A stretch of 64,000 bases of DNA from Faucicola osloensis_C (GTDB lineage: Bacteria > Pseudomonadota > Gammaproteobacteria > Pseudomonadales > Moraxellaceae). Both the position numbers and the translations under genes were made by a program. This document shows positions 26,424 through 35,972 of the stretch, one piece after another. Numbering within the stretch: the stretch's first letter is position 1; each line of letters opens with the position of its first letter. The notes below the pieces were generated by a model. That model ran no database searches and was not told where the DNA came from. It saw only the letters and a list, made by a program, of their open reading frames with translations. The stretch lies in the NCBI GenBank assembly GCA_019353055.1, contig JABAHL010000005.1, positions 107,260 through 171,259 on the forward strand, in the 5' to 3' direction.

Positions 26424-28998
26424 TGATGATATCACAACCTCAATTGGCATCGGAGCTAACCCCAACAATGCTATCGAAAACCAAGACGGTTTGATAGCTA
26501 TCAAGGCTGACCAAATCATCACAGCAATTGAAATGCTGTTTAGCGAAGAAAAATCAATTAATAAAAGTAATCATTTTCCAGATGACGATATCCTTGCTAA
26601 TTTGCAGTCTAGTTTGGTTAAATTGGTTATTGAGCTAAACAATTATGTCACCATTGAACACATTGATCTATCAAAGCTTATTGATGAGCCATTACTATCA
26701 GAGTTGCCTGTGTTTCAGTCAACCTTTGAAGGCTTTCAAAAGAAACAACTAGATGCTTATCCGCCTTTATTACAACTGATAGTTTTGCTGCACTATTTGA
26801 GATTGGGAGAAACAACCAAAAAAAATCAGCTAAAAAAACAATGGTTGCTACTGATTTTGCTTATTGCTGTTCGGCTCAAAATCGTAGGTTTGAAGAGTTA
26901 TTATAAAACCATTATTTTGCGTATCAAATTGGCGATTTTCTCCAACTCACCGAATTATCAGTGGATTTGGCAGGTACTACAATCCGAACCTCTGGATAAA
27001 ATTGACTTTGAGAATACAAGCTCCGCCATTGAGCAATTCACTTCACGACTAAAGCAAACAGCTGATAACTATCTTCATCAAATGTTAATTCTCAATGATG
27101 CTAAAGTTGGAGAAAAACGTTCTCGTCAATTGCATTACATTGCCAAAGCCATTCAATTAAGCTTTTATAAGGGTAAACGGCAAAGAGCTAAAATTGAGCG
27201 TGATGATGAGCAACATGAGCAAAATCAGCAGCAAGCCATCAAAGAATTTCAAGCACTCAGAGATAGAAACAGCACGCCGTCACAATCTGCTCAAGTAGTC
27301 GTAGAACCTATTTTTCAACTACCTTTAAGCTATGATTATCGTTGGGATAAGCCACCATTTGACCGAGATTTAGAAAACACTACCCCTGATATACAGACAC
27401 AATTTTTACTACCTAACATTGACAGTAATGCCCAAACCAATACTACATTTGAAGAAGCTGTCGAAAATGCTCAGCAGTTTTTAACTTATCAAGATCGTCC
27501 TAGTGCTAGTATTGCTCATAATCCGCCACTGCAATCGGTTGAGTTGACCTTACAGCAACTGTATATTTCTCGGCGAGATTTTCGTTTTAATACGGACACA
27601 CATGCTTTATCCCAGTGGGGATATCAAGTCTTGTTTAACCGTCTTGCTTTTGATGCGTTAGTTAGTCAAGCAAGTGAATTGTCAGTGGCTCATAAAAATG
27701 CTGCTAAATTGTTATTACTGAGTTTTATTACGGCAATGCCTATTAAAACGTTGATTCAGCCATTATTTATAGCGACCAGTTCTTTATTTATCATCCAGAA
27801 AACCCAAGTGACACTTAGCTACCATCTGGGTATTACCCCCAGAAAAATTGAACAGTCCCATTTAGTTTTTGAAAATAACAGCGATAAAGTCAGTTTGCCA
27901 TTGCCTGTCGCATTGGTACATCATTTAGCCAATTCTGACAACTTGCCAAATATCGAAGCGGATATTAGCCAAAACAAAATTAATGAAATTGCTGACTATT
28001 TAAAGGTGTTACGGGAATCACTCGAACTGCCGTACTTATCCATTAACCGCATTGAGATGGCACTGGCGACCCTATTGACAAGGTATTTGGCTGGTAGTCA
28101 TGGACATATTGCCGAACTAGTTTGCCGTATGCCTGCCCCTAACGCACCTGCTATGTACTATAGTAGTCATGCTAACAGTGAAATCGTTGAACACTATATC
28201 AGAGCATTGAAGCAGTTAAATACACAGAATCATTTAGTGTTTGACTATTCTAATCGGCGAACCGATGCAAATGTCGGTTCAGCATTTGCATTAACGTTAG
28301 ACAGCGTGAAATCATTGCTTGAAGAAGTACAAAATTGGATTGCTAGTACCAATGATTTTGAGCCACTATTTAATCGATTAAGCTGCTATGTCTGGCTGGT
28401 GTTTTGTGTATTGACAGGCATTCGTCCTAACAATGCACTGGGTGCGGTGAGAGATATCGATTTGGAAGTTGGCTGGATAATGGTAAAAGATAAACCCAAT
28501 AAGAAAGTGCAAAATCACCGCTTGATACCTTTATGCGACACGCTAATTAAGCATTTGGTCATCTACCAAAAAATCCTTGCTATTTTACGCACCCAATCCC
28601 TTGATAACCCTGCTATCACAGCAAGATTACATCGAGTCACGTTTGACGATGCCGATATTACCTTGCTCAATTTACTCTCCGAAAAATTTGATAAATTACA
28701 CGCCATCAAACGGGGCGATATGAATGCATTTTTACAGGATTTTATTAAGCTTGATGTTTACTGGACACGGCATTTTGTTCGCACTCAATTAGAAAAACGG
28801 CAAGTGCCGATACATCTGATAAACACCGTGATAGGGCATGAGAAAAACCAACAAGAAGCCCTTGGTAAATTTTCTTCGACCTCAAAAAAACAAGTCCATA
28901 ATGTTCGCCATACCTTTGAACATATCGCTACAGACTTGGCATTAGATAACAGTATTCACTTTCTTGAACAGCAACTTCATCAATTAAAAGAAAAATAA
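26413..28998 (+). CDS. Large tyrosine-recombinase-like protein without visible nucleophile
   Basis: An ~861-aa protein; ATG at 26413 is preferred (AAGGAAAAAAG upstream, overlap with the previous stop) over 26380. The C-terminal third has integrase boxes: CVLTGIRPNNALGAVRD with the box I Arg near residue 669, TRHFVRTQLEKRQV (H-x-x-R, near 787) and VIGHEKNQQEALGKFSST near 808. The usual Tyr after GH is absent; the position reads GKFSST. The ~600-residue N-terminal part is helical and unknown. Probably works with its 1125-aa neighbour, 6 bp downstream. Whether it is catalytic or structural is open. Confidence 0.75.
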   Translation: MPNNDDITTSIGIGANPNNAIENQDGLIAIKADQIITAIEMLFSEEKSINKSNHFPDDDILANLQSSLVKLVIELNNYVTIEHIDLSKLIDEPLLSELPVFQSTFEGFQKKQLDAYPPLLQLIVLLHYLRLGETTKKNQLKKQWLLLILLIAVRLKIVGLKSYYKTIILRIKLAIFSNSPNYQWIWQVLQSEPLDKIDFENTSSAIEQFTSRLKQTADNYLHQMLILNDAKVGEKRSRQLHYIAKAIQLSFYKGKRQRAKIERDDEQHEQNQQQAIKEFQALRDRNSTPSQSAQVVVEPIFQLPLSYDYRWDKPPFDRDLENTTPDIQTQFLLPNIDSNAQTNTTFEEAVENAQQFLTYQDRPSASIAHNPPLQSVELTLQQLYISRRDFRFNTDTHALSQWGYQVLFNRLAFDALVSQASELSVAHKNAAKLLLLSFITAMPIKTLIQPLFIATSSLFIIQKTQVTLSYHLGITPRKIEQSHLVFENNSDKVSLPLPVALVHHLANSDNLPNIEADISQNKINEIADYLKVLRESLELPYLSINRIEMALATLLTRYLAGSHGHIAELVCRMPAPNAPAMYYSSHANSEIVEHYIRALKQLNTQNHLVFDYSNRRTDANVGSAFALTLDSVKSLLEEVQNWIASTNDFEPLFNRLSCYVWLVFCVLTGIRPNNALGAVRDIDLEVGWIMVKDKPNKKVQNHRLIPLCDTLIKHLVIYQKILAILRTQSLDNPAITARLHRVTFDDADITLLNLLSEKFDKLHAIKRGDMNAFLQDFIKLDVYWTRHFVRTQLEKRQVPIHLINTVIGHEKNQQEALGKFSSTSKKQVHNVRHTFEHIATDLALDNSIHFLEQQLHQLKEK

Positions 28999-29004
28999 CT
29001 TACC

Positions 29005-32000
29005 ATGATTTTAAAATTTCCCAAGCAATTTATTGCTGAGTTTACGCCCATCCGTCATAACGATAAAGCCTTTAGTAAAGCGATAGCAAGTAAAGCCTCG
29101 AATAATGCTTTAAGCTTTTTTGCCATTCGGCAACATAGAAAATCAGTGTTATTTCTCAAACTCTCATCGCTATGGCGACAACAACAGCAAGATAACGCAG
29201 GGCATCGAAAATGGGCCAAGGCAGATAAATACGTCAATCGTTTTTTTGCGAAACAAATTTTTTATCCTTGTCCTAATCCATGCTTTGCTACCTATCATTC
29301 ACTTAATCAACAGTTTAGCAAAGATTTTACCCGCTTATGGCGTATCGCTATTCCTATTTCAAAATTAGGCTTTGAGCAATTCTTACTGTCTGCGCAAGGC
29401 TTTATCAATCAGTATTACAATGATAATAAAAAAACTTATCTGTCGGCACATAGCCATTTAACCCAGTTTATCACTTATCAAAATACCCAGATTATTGAAG
29501 AATATCATTATCGGGTGCCATCGCCACCGATTGACGTTGAGCCTAAGGAAAATCCCCTTAGCTATACTGATAGTTATGTCACCAATGGCAAGAAGCTGCG
29601 CAAAATCATTAAAGCTGTCCATCACCATTGGCAGACACATGATGATTTTTCAACAGAACAAAGCTTAAGTTGGCTGATTTTTAGTGGCATTATCTACGGC
29701 GGCATTAATGATGCTACGCTGCTGCAAGCTTGGTTGACTAGCTTGCTAAAAGCTTGTCAAAAGATTGATGATTTCTTAGTGTTTGATGATTATCGATTGT
29801 TATTGAGTATACGTTACTCTTCAAAACACTATGGTAATGAATTTGAGAATGAAACGCTGTTTAATACCCAGCAAATTATGCTTGATGCGTTGAGTCTGTG
29901 CTGGCTATATCGTTATAAACAAAGTGGTCAGACATATCCTAAAGCCATTAATGTCAATGCGTTGTTATTAACAGGTCTTACGCCTATCACCAATCAATTA
30001 GGCCTTAAAAAAATCACGCTTAGTTGGCTCTTAAAAAATGCCTGTTATCATTGGGAAATGCTTGATGGCGTTGATATTGACCAAGCCTTGGTGGGTGTTA
30101 TGCAGGGAAGACATCGTACCACGGGACTGATAAAGGCTGATTTTGAAAACTTGTTATCTGCTAATCCAGCGTCAAAAAAATTGGATGCCAATTACGATTT
30201 GATGACACTAGCCAAGCTTGATATTCAAAGCAAAAAGCCGCTTGATGCTACAAAAGCAAGCTATAAAGAAAAGGTGCGACGATCAGACTTGGTCAAAGAT
30301 ATTCACAATATTTTTGATAAAGTTATGGATAAAAAATATCGTCCCCAGTTTATCGAAACACTCAATAAAAAACCAACAAAAGACGAATATATTTTATACC
30401 GCTTACAATCACTGCATCATGTTGGCATCAGTTTAAGTGAACGAATTTTGATCGCGTGGATTGCTGATTTTGTAAAGCGGCAATCTGCCAATTATCAGTC
30501 AATTCTACAATACCTAAGTACCATCGGTTATGAATGGATTTATTTTACCAATTTTCAGCCCATTGACAGTTGGACGGATGAAGACTTTACTGAAACGTAT
30601 GATGAAATGCTCGATTATAAAAAAAGTATATTAGGTAACCAAGATATCACCTATGCTGCTCGGCGGCTACAAAGTTTGCATAACTTTGCTGAAACAAATT
30701 TTGGGCTCACAAAAGTTACTATCGAACAAGCAGAGAGTAAGCTAAAGGTAAGAGCTCAACTGCTCTCAGCTCACCAGTATTTGGCTTTCTTAGAGCAATT
30801 GACCCTGAATACTCAAGGACTTGATGGCATGATGGTTCGGGTGTTTTATATTCTCGCTTTCAGAACAGGTATGCGAAAAAAGGAACTGCTTGGGCTAAAA
30901 TTCTCAGATATAGAACTGTTATCTTCGCCGCATCCTTCGTTGCTGATTCGTCCCAATGAACATCGCTCTATCAAAACTGAGGGTTCAATTCGGCGGGTGC
31001 CGATTTTTGCGGTTTTGACCCAAGAGGAACTCAATTTTGTGAGTGATTTTTTTAAGCTGAGTAAACCCGATAAATTGAATCAGTTAATTTTTGTTTTTGC
31101 TGATAGCATACAAGGCATTGGCGATTCTTTACCCAACAATCTGCTAGAGCAAGTGTTGGCAGACATTGGGGCAACGCAAGAAATTACGCTTCACGGATTA
31201 CGACATTGCACCGCCACCAATTTGGCATTATCACTTAATGCCACCCCAACGCTCGCTAGATTATTAACGCAGCAGACAGATGAACAGCGACAACGTCTGC
31301 ATAGCGAATTATTAGGTGTCCATGATGCTCAAGACAAGTGGCACGCGATAGCCAGTTTTGTTGGGCATATCAGCCCACAACGCACTTTCCAGTATTATAT
31401 TCATACGGCTATGTTGATGGCGACAGATAAAATCACGCAAGCAGATATTATAATTCCTTTAGCCACTTTCAAAAACATCACAGGTTTTGATAGGCGTAAA
31501 CTGGGCAAAAATGGCTATCAATTTGAGGGTGATAGTGTGAATTTAAAAACTCTGCAACCTTTGCTCAATCGTTTAATATTGGACAAGCGAAAAGCTATCA
31601 AAGATAGCTGGCAGCGAGTAGGGGAGCAACAACCGTTGCCCATGTTGGGTTCAATGTTTGATGAAAAAGACGATCGCGGGAATCAAAACTTTTTGACCTT
31701 TGCTTTTCATCGATATAGCGTCAATCAGGTATTAACTTTACTTGCTAAAGCCGATGTGATTTACGAGCAAGATTTGGATGCAAACTTTAGCCAAATCATC
31801 CAGCAAAGTTCCATTGATGATGGTATTGCTCAACATCTAATTGCTAGAGCAAAAATAATAGCAAATTTAAAAACAAGAAAAAAACAACCGCGTTTTACCA
31901 TTGAGCCAAACCAATTATCACCAATAGCGGTTTTTCACGATGATGAAAAAAAGTTACGTCAAGCACTGATGCTAAATTTGCGTCAATTGGTTACCCAGAA

Positions 32001-32382
32001 GGATTTAGGCTATCAAAAGTTACTGACAATGGGAATTCAAAAACTCAGCACCAGACAGCCTGCCTTACCACTGTCTTATGCAGAATTGGTTGAATTTTTA
32101 CCCATTGCCTTAACATTACTGCCTGCTGAGAAATGGCTTATCAAGTATCAAAAATCCGATAGTGTGATTTATAGTAAGTTAACCACGCTACTTCAGAGCT
32201 ATCACGAGCAAAATGAAGAACCTAAATTCCATCTTGTTCCAAGTAAAACATCTTTTGATTATGAAATCGGGATTGCCCATAAGCAATCCGTTGGCAATAA
32301 TTTGACTTGGCAGTTTTCGTCATTGTTGCGGTTTATCGTGCATTACCTATTCTTGTTTGGTACGGATACTAACACTTATTGA
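29005..32382 (+). CDS. Very large tyrosine recombinase
   Basis: A 1125-aa protein. Complete tyrosine-recombinase residues lie in the middle third: AFRTGMRKKELLGLKFSD (Arg near 621), SIRRVPIF (basic residue of the beta-hairpin), HGLRHCTATNLAL (about 729), and FVGHISPQRTFQYYIHTAML with Tyr candidates near 797. About 600 residues precede and 330 follow the catalytic core, far longer than ordinary integrases (350-450 aa). Third gene of a tight operon. Such paired large recombinases are seen in genomic islands, where they probably act as a unit. Substrate site unknown. Confidence 0.8.
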   Translation: MILKFPKQFIAEFTPIRHNDKAFSKAIASKASNNALSFFAIRQHRKSVLFLKLSSLWRQQQQDNAGHRKWAKADKYVNRFFAKQIFYPCPNPCFATYHSLNQQFSKDFTRLWRIAIPISKLGFEQFLLSAQGFINQYYNDNKKTYLSAHSHLTQFITYQNTQIIEEYHYRVPSPPIDVEPKENPLSYTDSYVTNGKKLRKIIKAVHHHWQTHDDFSTEQSLSWLIFSGIIYGGINDATLLQAWLTSLLKACQKIDDFLVFDDYRLLLSIRYSSKHYGNEFENETLFNTQQIMLDALSLCWLYRYKQSGQTYPKAINVNALLLTGLTPITNQLGLKKITLSWLLKNACYHWEMLDGVDIDQALVGVMQGRHRTTGLIKADFENLLSANPASKKLDANYDLMTLAKLDIQSKKPLDATKASYKEKVRRSDLVKDIHNIFDKVMDKKYRPQFIETLNKKPTKDEYILYRLQSLHHVGISLSERILIAWIADFVKRQSANYQSILQYLSTIGYEWIYFTNFQPIDSWTDEDFTETYDEMLDYKKSILGNQDITYAARRLQSLHNFAETNFGLTKVTIEQAESKLKVRAQLLSAHQYLAFLEQLTLNTQGLDGMMVRVFYILAFRTGMRKKELLGLKFSDIELLSSPHPSLLIRPNEHRSIKTEGSIRRVPIFAVLTQEELNFVSDFFKLSKPDKLNQLIFVFADSIQGIGDSLPNNLLEQVLADIGATQEITLHGLRHCTATNLALSLNATPTLARLLTQQTDEQRQRLHSELLGVHDAQDKWHAIASFVGHISPQRTFQYYIHTAMLMATDKITQADIIIPLATFKNITGFDRRKLGKNGYQFEGDSVNLKTLQPLLNRLILDKRKAIKDSWQRVGEQQPLPMLGSMFDEKDDRGNQNFLTFAFHRYSVNQVLTLLAKADVIYEQDLDANFSQIIQQSSIDDGIAQHLIARAKIIANLKTRKKQPRFTIEPNQLSPIAVFHDDEKKLRQALMLNLRQLVTQKDLGYQKLLTMGIQKLSTRQPALPLSYAELVEFLPIALTLLPAEKWLIKYQKSDSVIYSKLTTLLQSYHEQNEEPKFHLVPSKTSFDYEIGIAHKQSVGNNLTWQFSSLLRFIVHYLFLFGTDTNTY

Positions 32383-32545
32383 TAATAAGCCAACGCATTT
32401 TTAAGCCTTTCGATAACATTTTCCCGTAGTGGTTTTGGCTCAAGCACTTCTGACATATGCGACATACTTACTAGCCAGTCTTCAAGCCGGAGGGTATTCA
32501 TAACCGTTGCAGTTAACAATTGTTTTTCGTGAGTTCGTAAATCAG
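32376..32545 (-). pseudogene. C-terminal remnant of a WYL-domain regulator
   Basis: A minus-strand frame of about 55 codons: LLTATVMNTLRLEDWLVSMSHMSEVLEPKPLRENVIERLKNALAYYQ then stop. The SMSHMSEVLEPKPLRENVIERL pattern is the end of WYL-type transcriptional regulators. The N-terminal and WYL core are missing. Convergent with, and overlapping by 7 bp, the large recombinase gene. Confidence 0.6.
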
Positions 32546-32577
32546 CGCCAATTCAGCGCTTTTTTATTCCGTTTGTT

Positions 32578-32637
32578 TCACGATAAAGCCAAATAAATCT
32601 AATTATGATAAGATATGATAATTATCATTTATCGTGA
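32578..32637. promoter_or_regulatory. Recombination/operator site of the serine recombinase
   Basis: A 10-bp inverted repeat TCACGATAAA (32578-32587) / TTTATCGTGA (32628-32637) encloses a perfect 14-bp palindrome ATGATAATTATCAT (32615-32628). The nested symmetry directly before the resolvase start suits a resolvase binding or autorepression site. Confidence 0.6.
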
Positions 32638-32647
32638 GAAATTTATC

Positions 32648-33250
32648 ATGAGTTTAATCGGTTATACCCGAGTGTCAACTTCTGAAGGGAAACAACTCCT
32701 TGACCGTCAAGTTGATGCGTTAAAAGAAATCGGCTGTGAACGAATTTTTGAAGACAAAGCATCGGGAAGTAATTCCCAACGTAAAGGATTGGATGATTGT
32801 CTCAACTATTTAAGAAAAGGTGATGTGCTTGTTGTTTTGGATTTAGATCGGTTAGGGCGGTTAGCCAATGACTTGATAAAGTTGATTGATGAACTGGCTG
32901 AAAAAGACATTGGCTTTAAAGCGATTAACTCACCGATGGACACAACCACCCCTGCAGGTCGAGCGTTTTTACAAATTCAGGCCGCCTTTGCTGAGATGGA
33001 GCGTAATATTATTCGTCAACGAGTAAAAGAGGGGATTGCTGCGGCTCGAGCTCGTGGACGTAAAGGTGGTAGGCCTAGAGTCATGACGGCTGAGAAACTT
33101 CGTTATGCTCAGCATCTGATGGCTGATCAAACCAAAAGCATTCCAGCGATTTGCAGAGAGCTTGGTGATATTCCCAGCAGTACGCTGTACCACTATGTGA
33201 CGGCGAAAGGGGAGCTTAAAAAGGCAGGAGTGGATTTGCTAAATTCTTAA
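32648..33250 (+). CDS. Serine recombinase (resolvase/invertase family)
   Basis: A ~200-aa protein starting at MSLIGYTRVSTSEG (the upstream ATG at 32615 lies in the palindromic site). The catalytic Ser is residue 10 in YTRVSTSEG; VLVVLDLDRLGRLANDL and FAEMERNIIRQRVKEG are the core motifs. The C-terminal helix-turn-helix is ICRELGDIPSSTLYHYV. Length and domain order match Tn3-type resolvases and DNA invertases. Probably resolves multimers or inverts a local segment. Confidence 0.93.
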   Translation: MSLIGYTRVSTSEGKQLLDRQVDALKEIGCERIFEDKASGSNSQRKGLDDCLNYLRKGDVLVVLDLDRLGRLANDLIKLIDELAEKDIGFKAINSPMDTTTPAGRAFLQIQAAFAEMERNIIRQRVKEGIAAARARGRKGGRPRVMTAEKLRYAQHLMADQTKSIPAICRELGDIPSSTLYHYVTAKGELKKAGVDLLNS

Positions 33251-33330
33251 TAACCTTCGCATTACCTGTTTTTTTTAAGCCTATAGCATTTAAATTTTGA
33301 GGTTAAATTTAAATGCATAGTCTGTTATAC

Positions 33331-33345
33331 TACTACAATGTAGTA
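33331..33345. promoter_or_regulatory. Palindromic operator of the RelE/XRE pair
   Basis: TACTACA-A-TGTAGTA is a perfect 7-1-7 palindrome, 14 bp before the toxin ATG. It is the likely binding site for the HTH antitoxin. Confidence 0.65.
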
Positions 33346-33358
33346 TGTGAGATTATTT

Positions 33359-33676
33359 ATGTTTACCATTGTTGAAACGCCTTTGTATATAAAAATGGTT
33401 GATAGCCTATTAACTAAAGAAGAACAGGGCGAACTCCATACTATGATTAGCCAAAATCCTGATATTGGTGATGTCGTTCCGAAAAGTGGCGGTGTTCGTA
33501 AAGTGCGTTTTGCTAGGCAAGGTGGTGGTAAAAGCGGTGGTGTTAGAGTGATTTATTATAATCGCTTAGAAAACGGTAAAATCTTTATGCTATTGGTTTA
33601 TGCCAAGGCGAAAACCGAAAATATTCCTGCTCATATACTAAAAGACTTGGTAAAGGAGTTAGACACATGGCAATAA
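33359..33676 (+). CDS. RelE/HigB-type mRNA interferase toxin
   Basis: A ~105-aa protein (ATG 33359 chosen; GTG at 33347 adds four residues). RelE-fold signatures: DVVPKSGGVRKVRFARQGGGKSGGVRVIYYNR and the C-terminal VYAKAKTENIPAHILKDLVKEL. These toxins cut mRNA on the ribosome. The toxin comes first and overlaps the antitoxin gene by 10 bp, the HigBA-like order. Confidence 0.9.
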   Translation: MFTIVETPLYIKMVDSLLTKEEQGELHTMISQNPDIGDVVPKSGGVRKVRFARQGGGKSGGVRVIYYNRLENGKIFMLLVYAKAKTENIPAHILKDLVKELDTWQ

Positions 33677-33996
33677 AAAGCATGAAAGACTTAGATACTA
33701 TTAACTTGGCTAACCATGAATTTACCGGGGATGAGCTCGGGGCATTATTGCTTGAAAGTGTCCGACAAGCTAAAGCCGGGCAAGGTGTAGTACGTGAGCA
33801 ACCTATTGTTAACGAAGCCATTGAAGCCAGACAGAATGTGGGACTATCACAACGAGAATTTGCTGAAATTCTAGGTGTGTCAGTCCGAACCTTACAAGCT
33901 TGGGAGCAAGGAAAACGCTATCCATCAAAGGCGGCTAGCGTTCTGCTGAAAATTGCAAAAGTTGAACCCCAAGTGCTATTGCGTGTTGCTCATTAA
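33667..33996 (+). CDS. XRE/HigA (NadS-like) antitoxin
   Basis: A 109-aa antitoxin. The C-terminal helix-turn-helix reads EARQNVGLSQREFAEILGVSVRTLQAWEQGKRYPSKAASVLLKIAKVEP. The N-terminal ~50 residues should cover the toxin. It probably autorepresses at the 33331-33345 palindrome. A terminator follows. Confidence 0.9.
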   Translation: MAIKSMKDLDTINLANHEFTGDELGALLLESVRQAKAGQGVVREQPIVNEAIEARQNVGLSQREFAEILGVSVRTLQAWEQGKRYPSKAASVLLKIAKVEPQVLLRVAH

Positions 33997-34058
33997 AAAC
34001 TTTTGCTGTGAAGAATAGTTAGCATTCGTTTGATTGACGACTTGCTATACAAGAATGG

Positions 34059-34080
34059 GGGCTAAAAGCCCTTATTTTTT
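34059..34080 (+). terminator. Intrinsic terminator after the toxin-antitoxin pair
   Basis: Stem GGGCT / AGCCC with an AAA loop followed by TTATTTTTT. Confidence 0.8.
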
Positions 34081-34125
34081 GCCCAAAATGAAATGTCTAA
34101 AAAACCACCGTTTTTTGGGCTATTC

Positions 34126-34578
34126 CTAGTTGCCGATTTTACGGTTTACACGAAATATTTTACAGTCTCGTGACACCAAACAAATTAATATAATTAAAAA
34201 AAGTGCTGTCGAAGGTATGGATAATAAAAAGAAATTCAATATTTTATCTTTGTCAGTAAACCAAGTTAAATTACCAGATTTCAAACTAGTTTGAATAAAA
34301 ATGATGTACCCATAAATTATCACTAACAAAAATGATATGAAATTTTTTAATTTGTTATTTTTCATCCAATACTGAAAAAAAGTGACAAATAACAAAATAG
34401 GCGAGAAAAATATCATTGCAATACAACTAACCCCTATTATTGCACCCATTAATATATTAAGGTTAGGATAATTAAATATATTGCTTGTGAAAACAAACAA
34501 CAAAACAATTAGAGATGATAGATAAAATGCTAAAAAAACGAAAAACATAAATTTAAATAAAGATGGCTTTTTACTCAT
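34126..34578 (-). CDS. Hypothetical four-helix membrane protein
   Basis: A 150-aa product with four hydrophobic segments: FKFMFFVFLAFYLSSLIVLL, ILMGAIIGVSCIAMIFFSPILLFVTF, FISFLLVIIYGYIIFI and FFLLSIPSTALFLIILICLV. Charged ends (MSKKPS..., CKIFRVNRK) suggest both termini in the cytoplasm. No family recognised. It lies between the toxin-antitoxin terminator and an IS3 element and is very AT-rich. Confidence 0.6.
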   Translation of the reverse strand: MSKKPSLFKFMFFVFLAFYLSSLIVLLFVFTSNIFNYPNLNILMGAIIGVSCIAMIFFSPILLFVTFFQYWMKNNKLKNFISFLLVIIYGYIIFIQTSLKSGNLTWFTDKDKILNFFLLSIPSTALFLIILICLVSRDCKIFRVNRKIGN

Positions 34579-34801
34579 GGCTTACATCCCTGTTGCTCAG
34601 TATAACCTAAAAGTTTACACTGTAGTGGTCAAGTAATATTGGACAGCATCTAAGAGATTTTGATTAAAAAACTGTATTTCTTTCTCGACTGGTGTTAAGT
34701 AATCATTAAAGCTATGTGGTCTAACTTGACTATAATAGCCGACGATATAACTGGCAACATCGACTCTTGCTTGAGCCAAATCATCGTAACCAGTTTTCGG
34801 T

Positions 34802-34839
34802 ACTTCGCTATTGCTTGTCTTGCGAAGCAGTGCTTCTCA
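34802..34839 (+). repeat. Palindromic mini-insert A (38 nt)
   Basis: Runs from ACT to CTCA on the plus strand. Its 3' half has CTTGCG then the hairpin AAGCAGTGCTT. Inserted between the codons for W and VPKTGYDD of orfB; net +36 nt. Confidence 0.75.
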
Positions 34840-34889
34840 CCATTCTTTCTTAAAACTTCTAAAAAACCGCTCAGTTGGGGCATTATCCC

Positions 34890-34950
34890 TGAGAAGGGGT
34901 AAGCAAAGCACTGCTTTGCCCCTTCGCAAGGCAAGGGCTATGCCCGCAGT
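34890..34950 (-). repeat. Palindromic mini-insert B (61 nt)
   Basis: Minus strand, ACT to CTCA. A first hairpin GGGC-ATA-GCCC, then CTTGCG, then a larger hairpin GCAAAGCA/TGCTTTGC enclosed by GGGG/CCCC. Interrupts the S-W-D-N-A codons of orfB at the catalytic motif. Confidence 0.8.
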
Positions 34951-35649
34951 GAATGACCACGGCGACTCATACTATGTTTCATGCCTTCGCACTGGACAAT
35001 CGCATCGGCAAATGCTCGACTGGTGTAATGCGTACCTTGATCAGAATGAAATAGCACATTGGATGGCTCTAAACGCACCGTATAAGCCATTTTAAGGGCT
35101 TGTATTGTCAGTTTACTGTCAGGACTATCACTCATGGCAAATCCCACAATATTGCGAAAGAATAGGTCAATCACTACCGCTAGATAACAAAATCCTGCTT
35201 GGGTACGGATGTAAGTCACATCGCCTGTCCATACTTGGTTTGACGCAGTTGGGGCAAAGTTACGATTCAGTACATTGTCATAAAGACGATGTGGTTTGTC
35301 AGCTTGTTTATAACGATGCTTAGTTCTTTGACGACTGACTAGTCCTTGTTCCTGCATGATTTTCCGAGCTTTGTAGCGACTTAGTTTAATCTGATATTTG
35401 CTACTAATAATTTGGGCTATATTTCTAGCACCTGCTGAGCCTTTGGATGCTTCAAAGGCTTGTTTTACCCAGACTCTTAGATTCAGTTGCTCCAAGCTGG
35501 GAAGTTTAGGCTTTTTTAGAACGTAATGGGTGCTCCTTGGGATGTCAAATAACTGACACAGTCTAACTTTACTAATTTTGGGTTCAGATTTGGCGGTTTG
35601 CTCTATTAACGAAATCCGAGACTGTCTTGTGCCAATAGAGCGGATGCCC

Positions 35650-35709
35650 ACTCGAGTATAACTCTCGCCTTGCGTCGGGGCGAAGCAGTGCTTCGCTTAT
35701 CCCTCCTCA
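35650..35709 (+). repeat. Palindromic mini-insert C (60 nt)
   Basis: Plus strand, ACT to CTCA, at the orfA/orfB junction. The first hairpin is GAGT-ATA-ACTC where insert B has GGGC-ATA-GCCC, so paired changes keep the stem. CTTGCG and hairpin GCGAAGCA/TGCTTCGC follow. Confidence 0.8.
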
Positions 35710-35972
35710 TTTAAAATATCTCGTTCTAGTTTGAGTTGAGCTACTTCTTTTTTTAGTCGCTGGATTTCTTGTTGTTCGGGTGTGATAGCTCTACCTGTGA
35801 TGAGTGGTTTTCCTGATTGTTCTGCACGGTATCGTTGTAGCCATTTTTCTAAGGTTGATTTGCCAACATTGTATTGTCCTGCAACATCGGGCACTTTTTG
35901 CCCTTGTTCTTCAATTAATTTAATGAGTTCAAGTTTAAATCCTGCTGAGTATTGATTTCTAACTTTTGTCAT
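35697..35972 (-). CDS. IS3 copy 1 orfA (HTH subunit), 3' end replaced by insert C
   Basis: 91 aa: an N-terminal HTH_Tnp_1 domain (YSAGFKLELIKLIEEQGQKVPDVAGQYNVGKSTLEKWLQRYR) and a leucine-zipper region (EIQRLKKEVAQLKLERDILNE). The normal end of such proteins (ILKKAAAYFA-type) is missing because insert C begins at LNEEG. The frameshift needed to make OrfAB is therefore likely lost. Confidence 0.85.
   Translation of the reverse strand: MTKVRNQYSAGFKLELIKLIEEQGQKVPDVAGQYNVGKSTLEKWLQRYRAEQSGKPLITGRAITPEQQEIQRLKKEVAQLKLERDILNEEG

Larger units (their letters stand above)
34615..35651 (-). pseudogene. IS3 copy 1 orfB (DDE transposase) interrupted by two mini-inserts
   Basis: The transposase core is present: helix-turn-helix (FDIPRSTHYVLKK), VWTGDVTYIRT (first Asp), LFHSDQGTHYTS (second Asp), then SMSRRGHS. 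Here 61 nt (34890-34950) interrupt the codons just before the DNAPTERFF motif that leads to the catalytic Glu, adding a net 59 nt. After a further FRSFKKEW a second insert (34802-34839) intervenes. Then VPKTGYDDLAQARVDVASYIVGYY continues in frame to the stop at 34615. No other lesion is seen. Confidence 0.85.
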
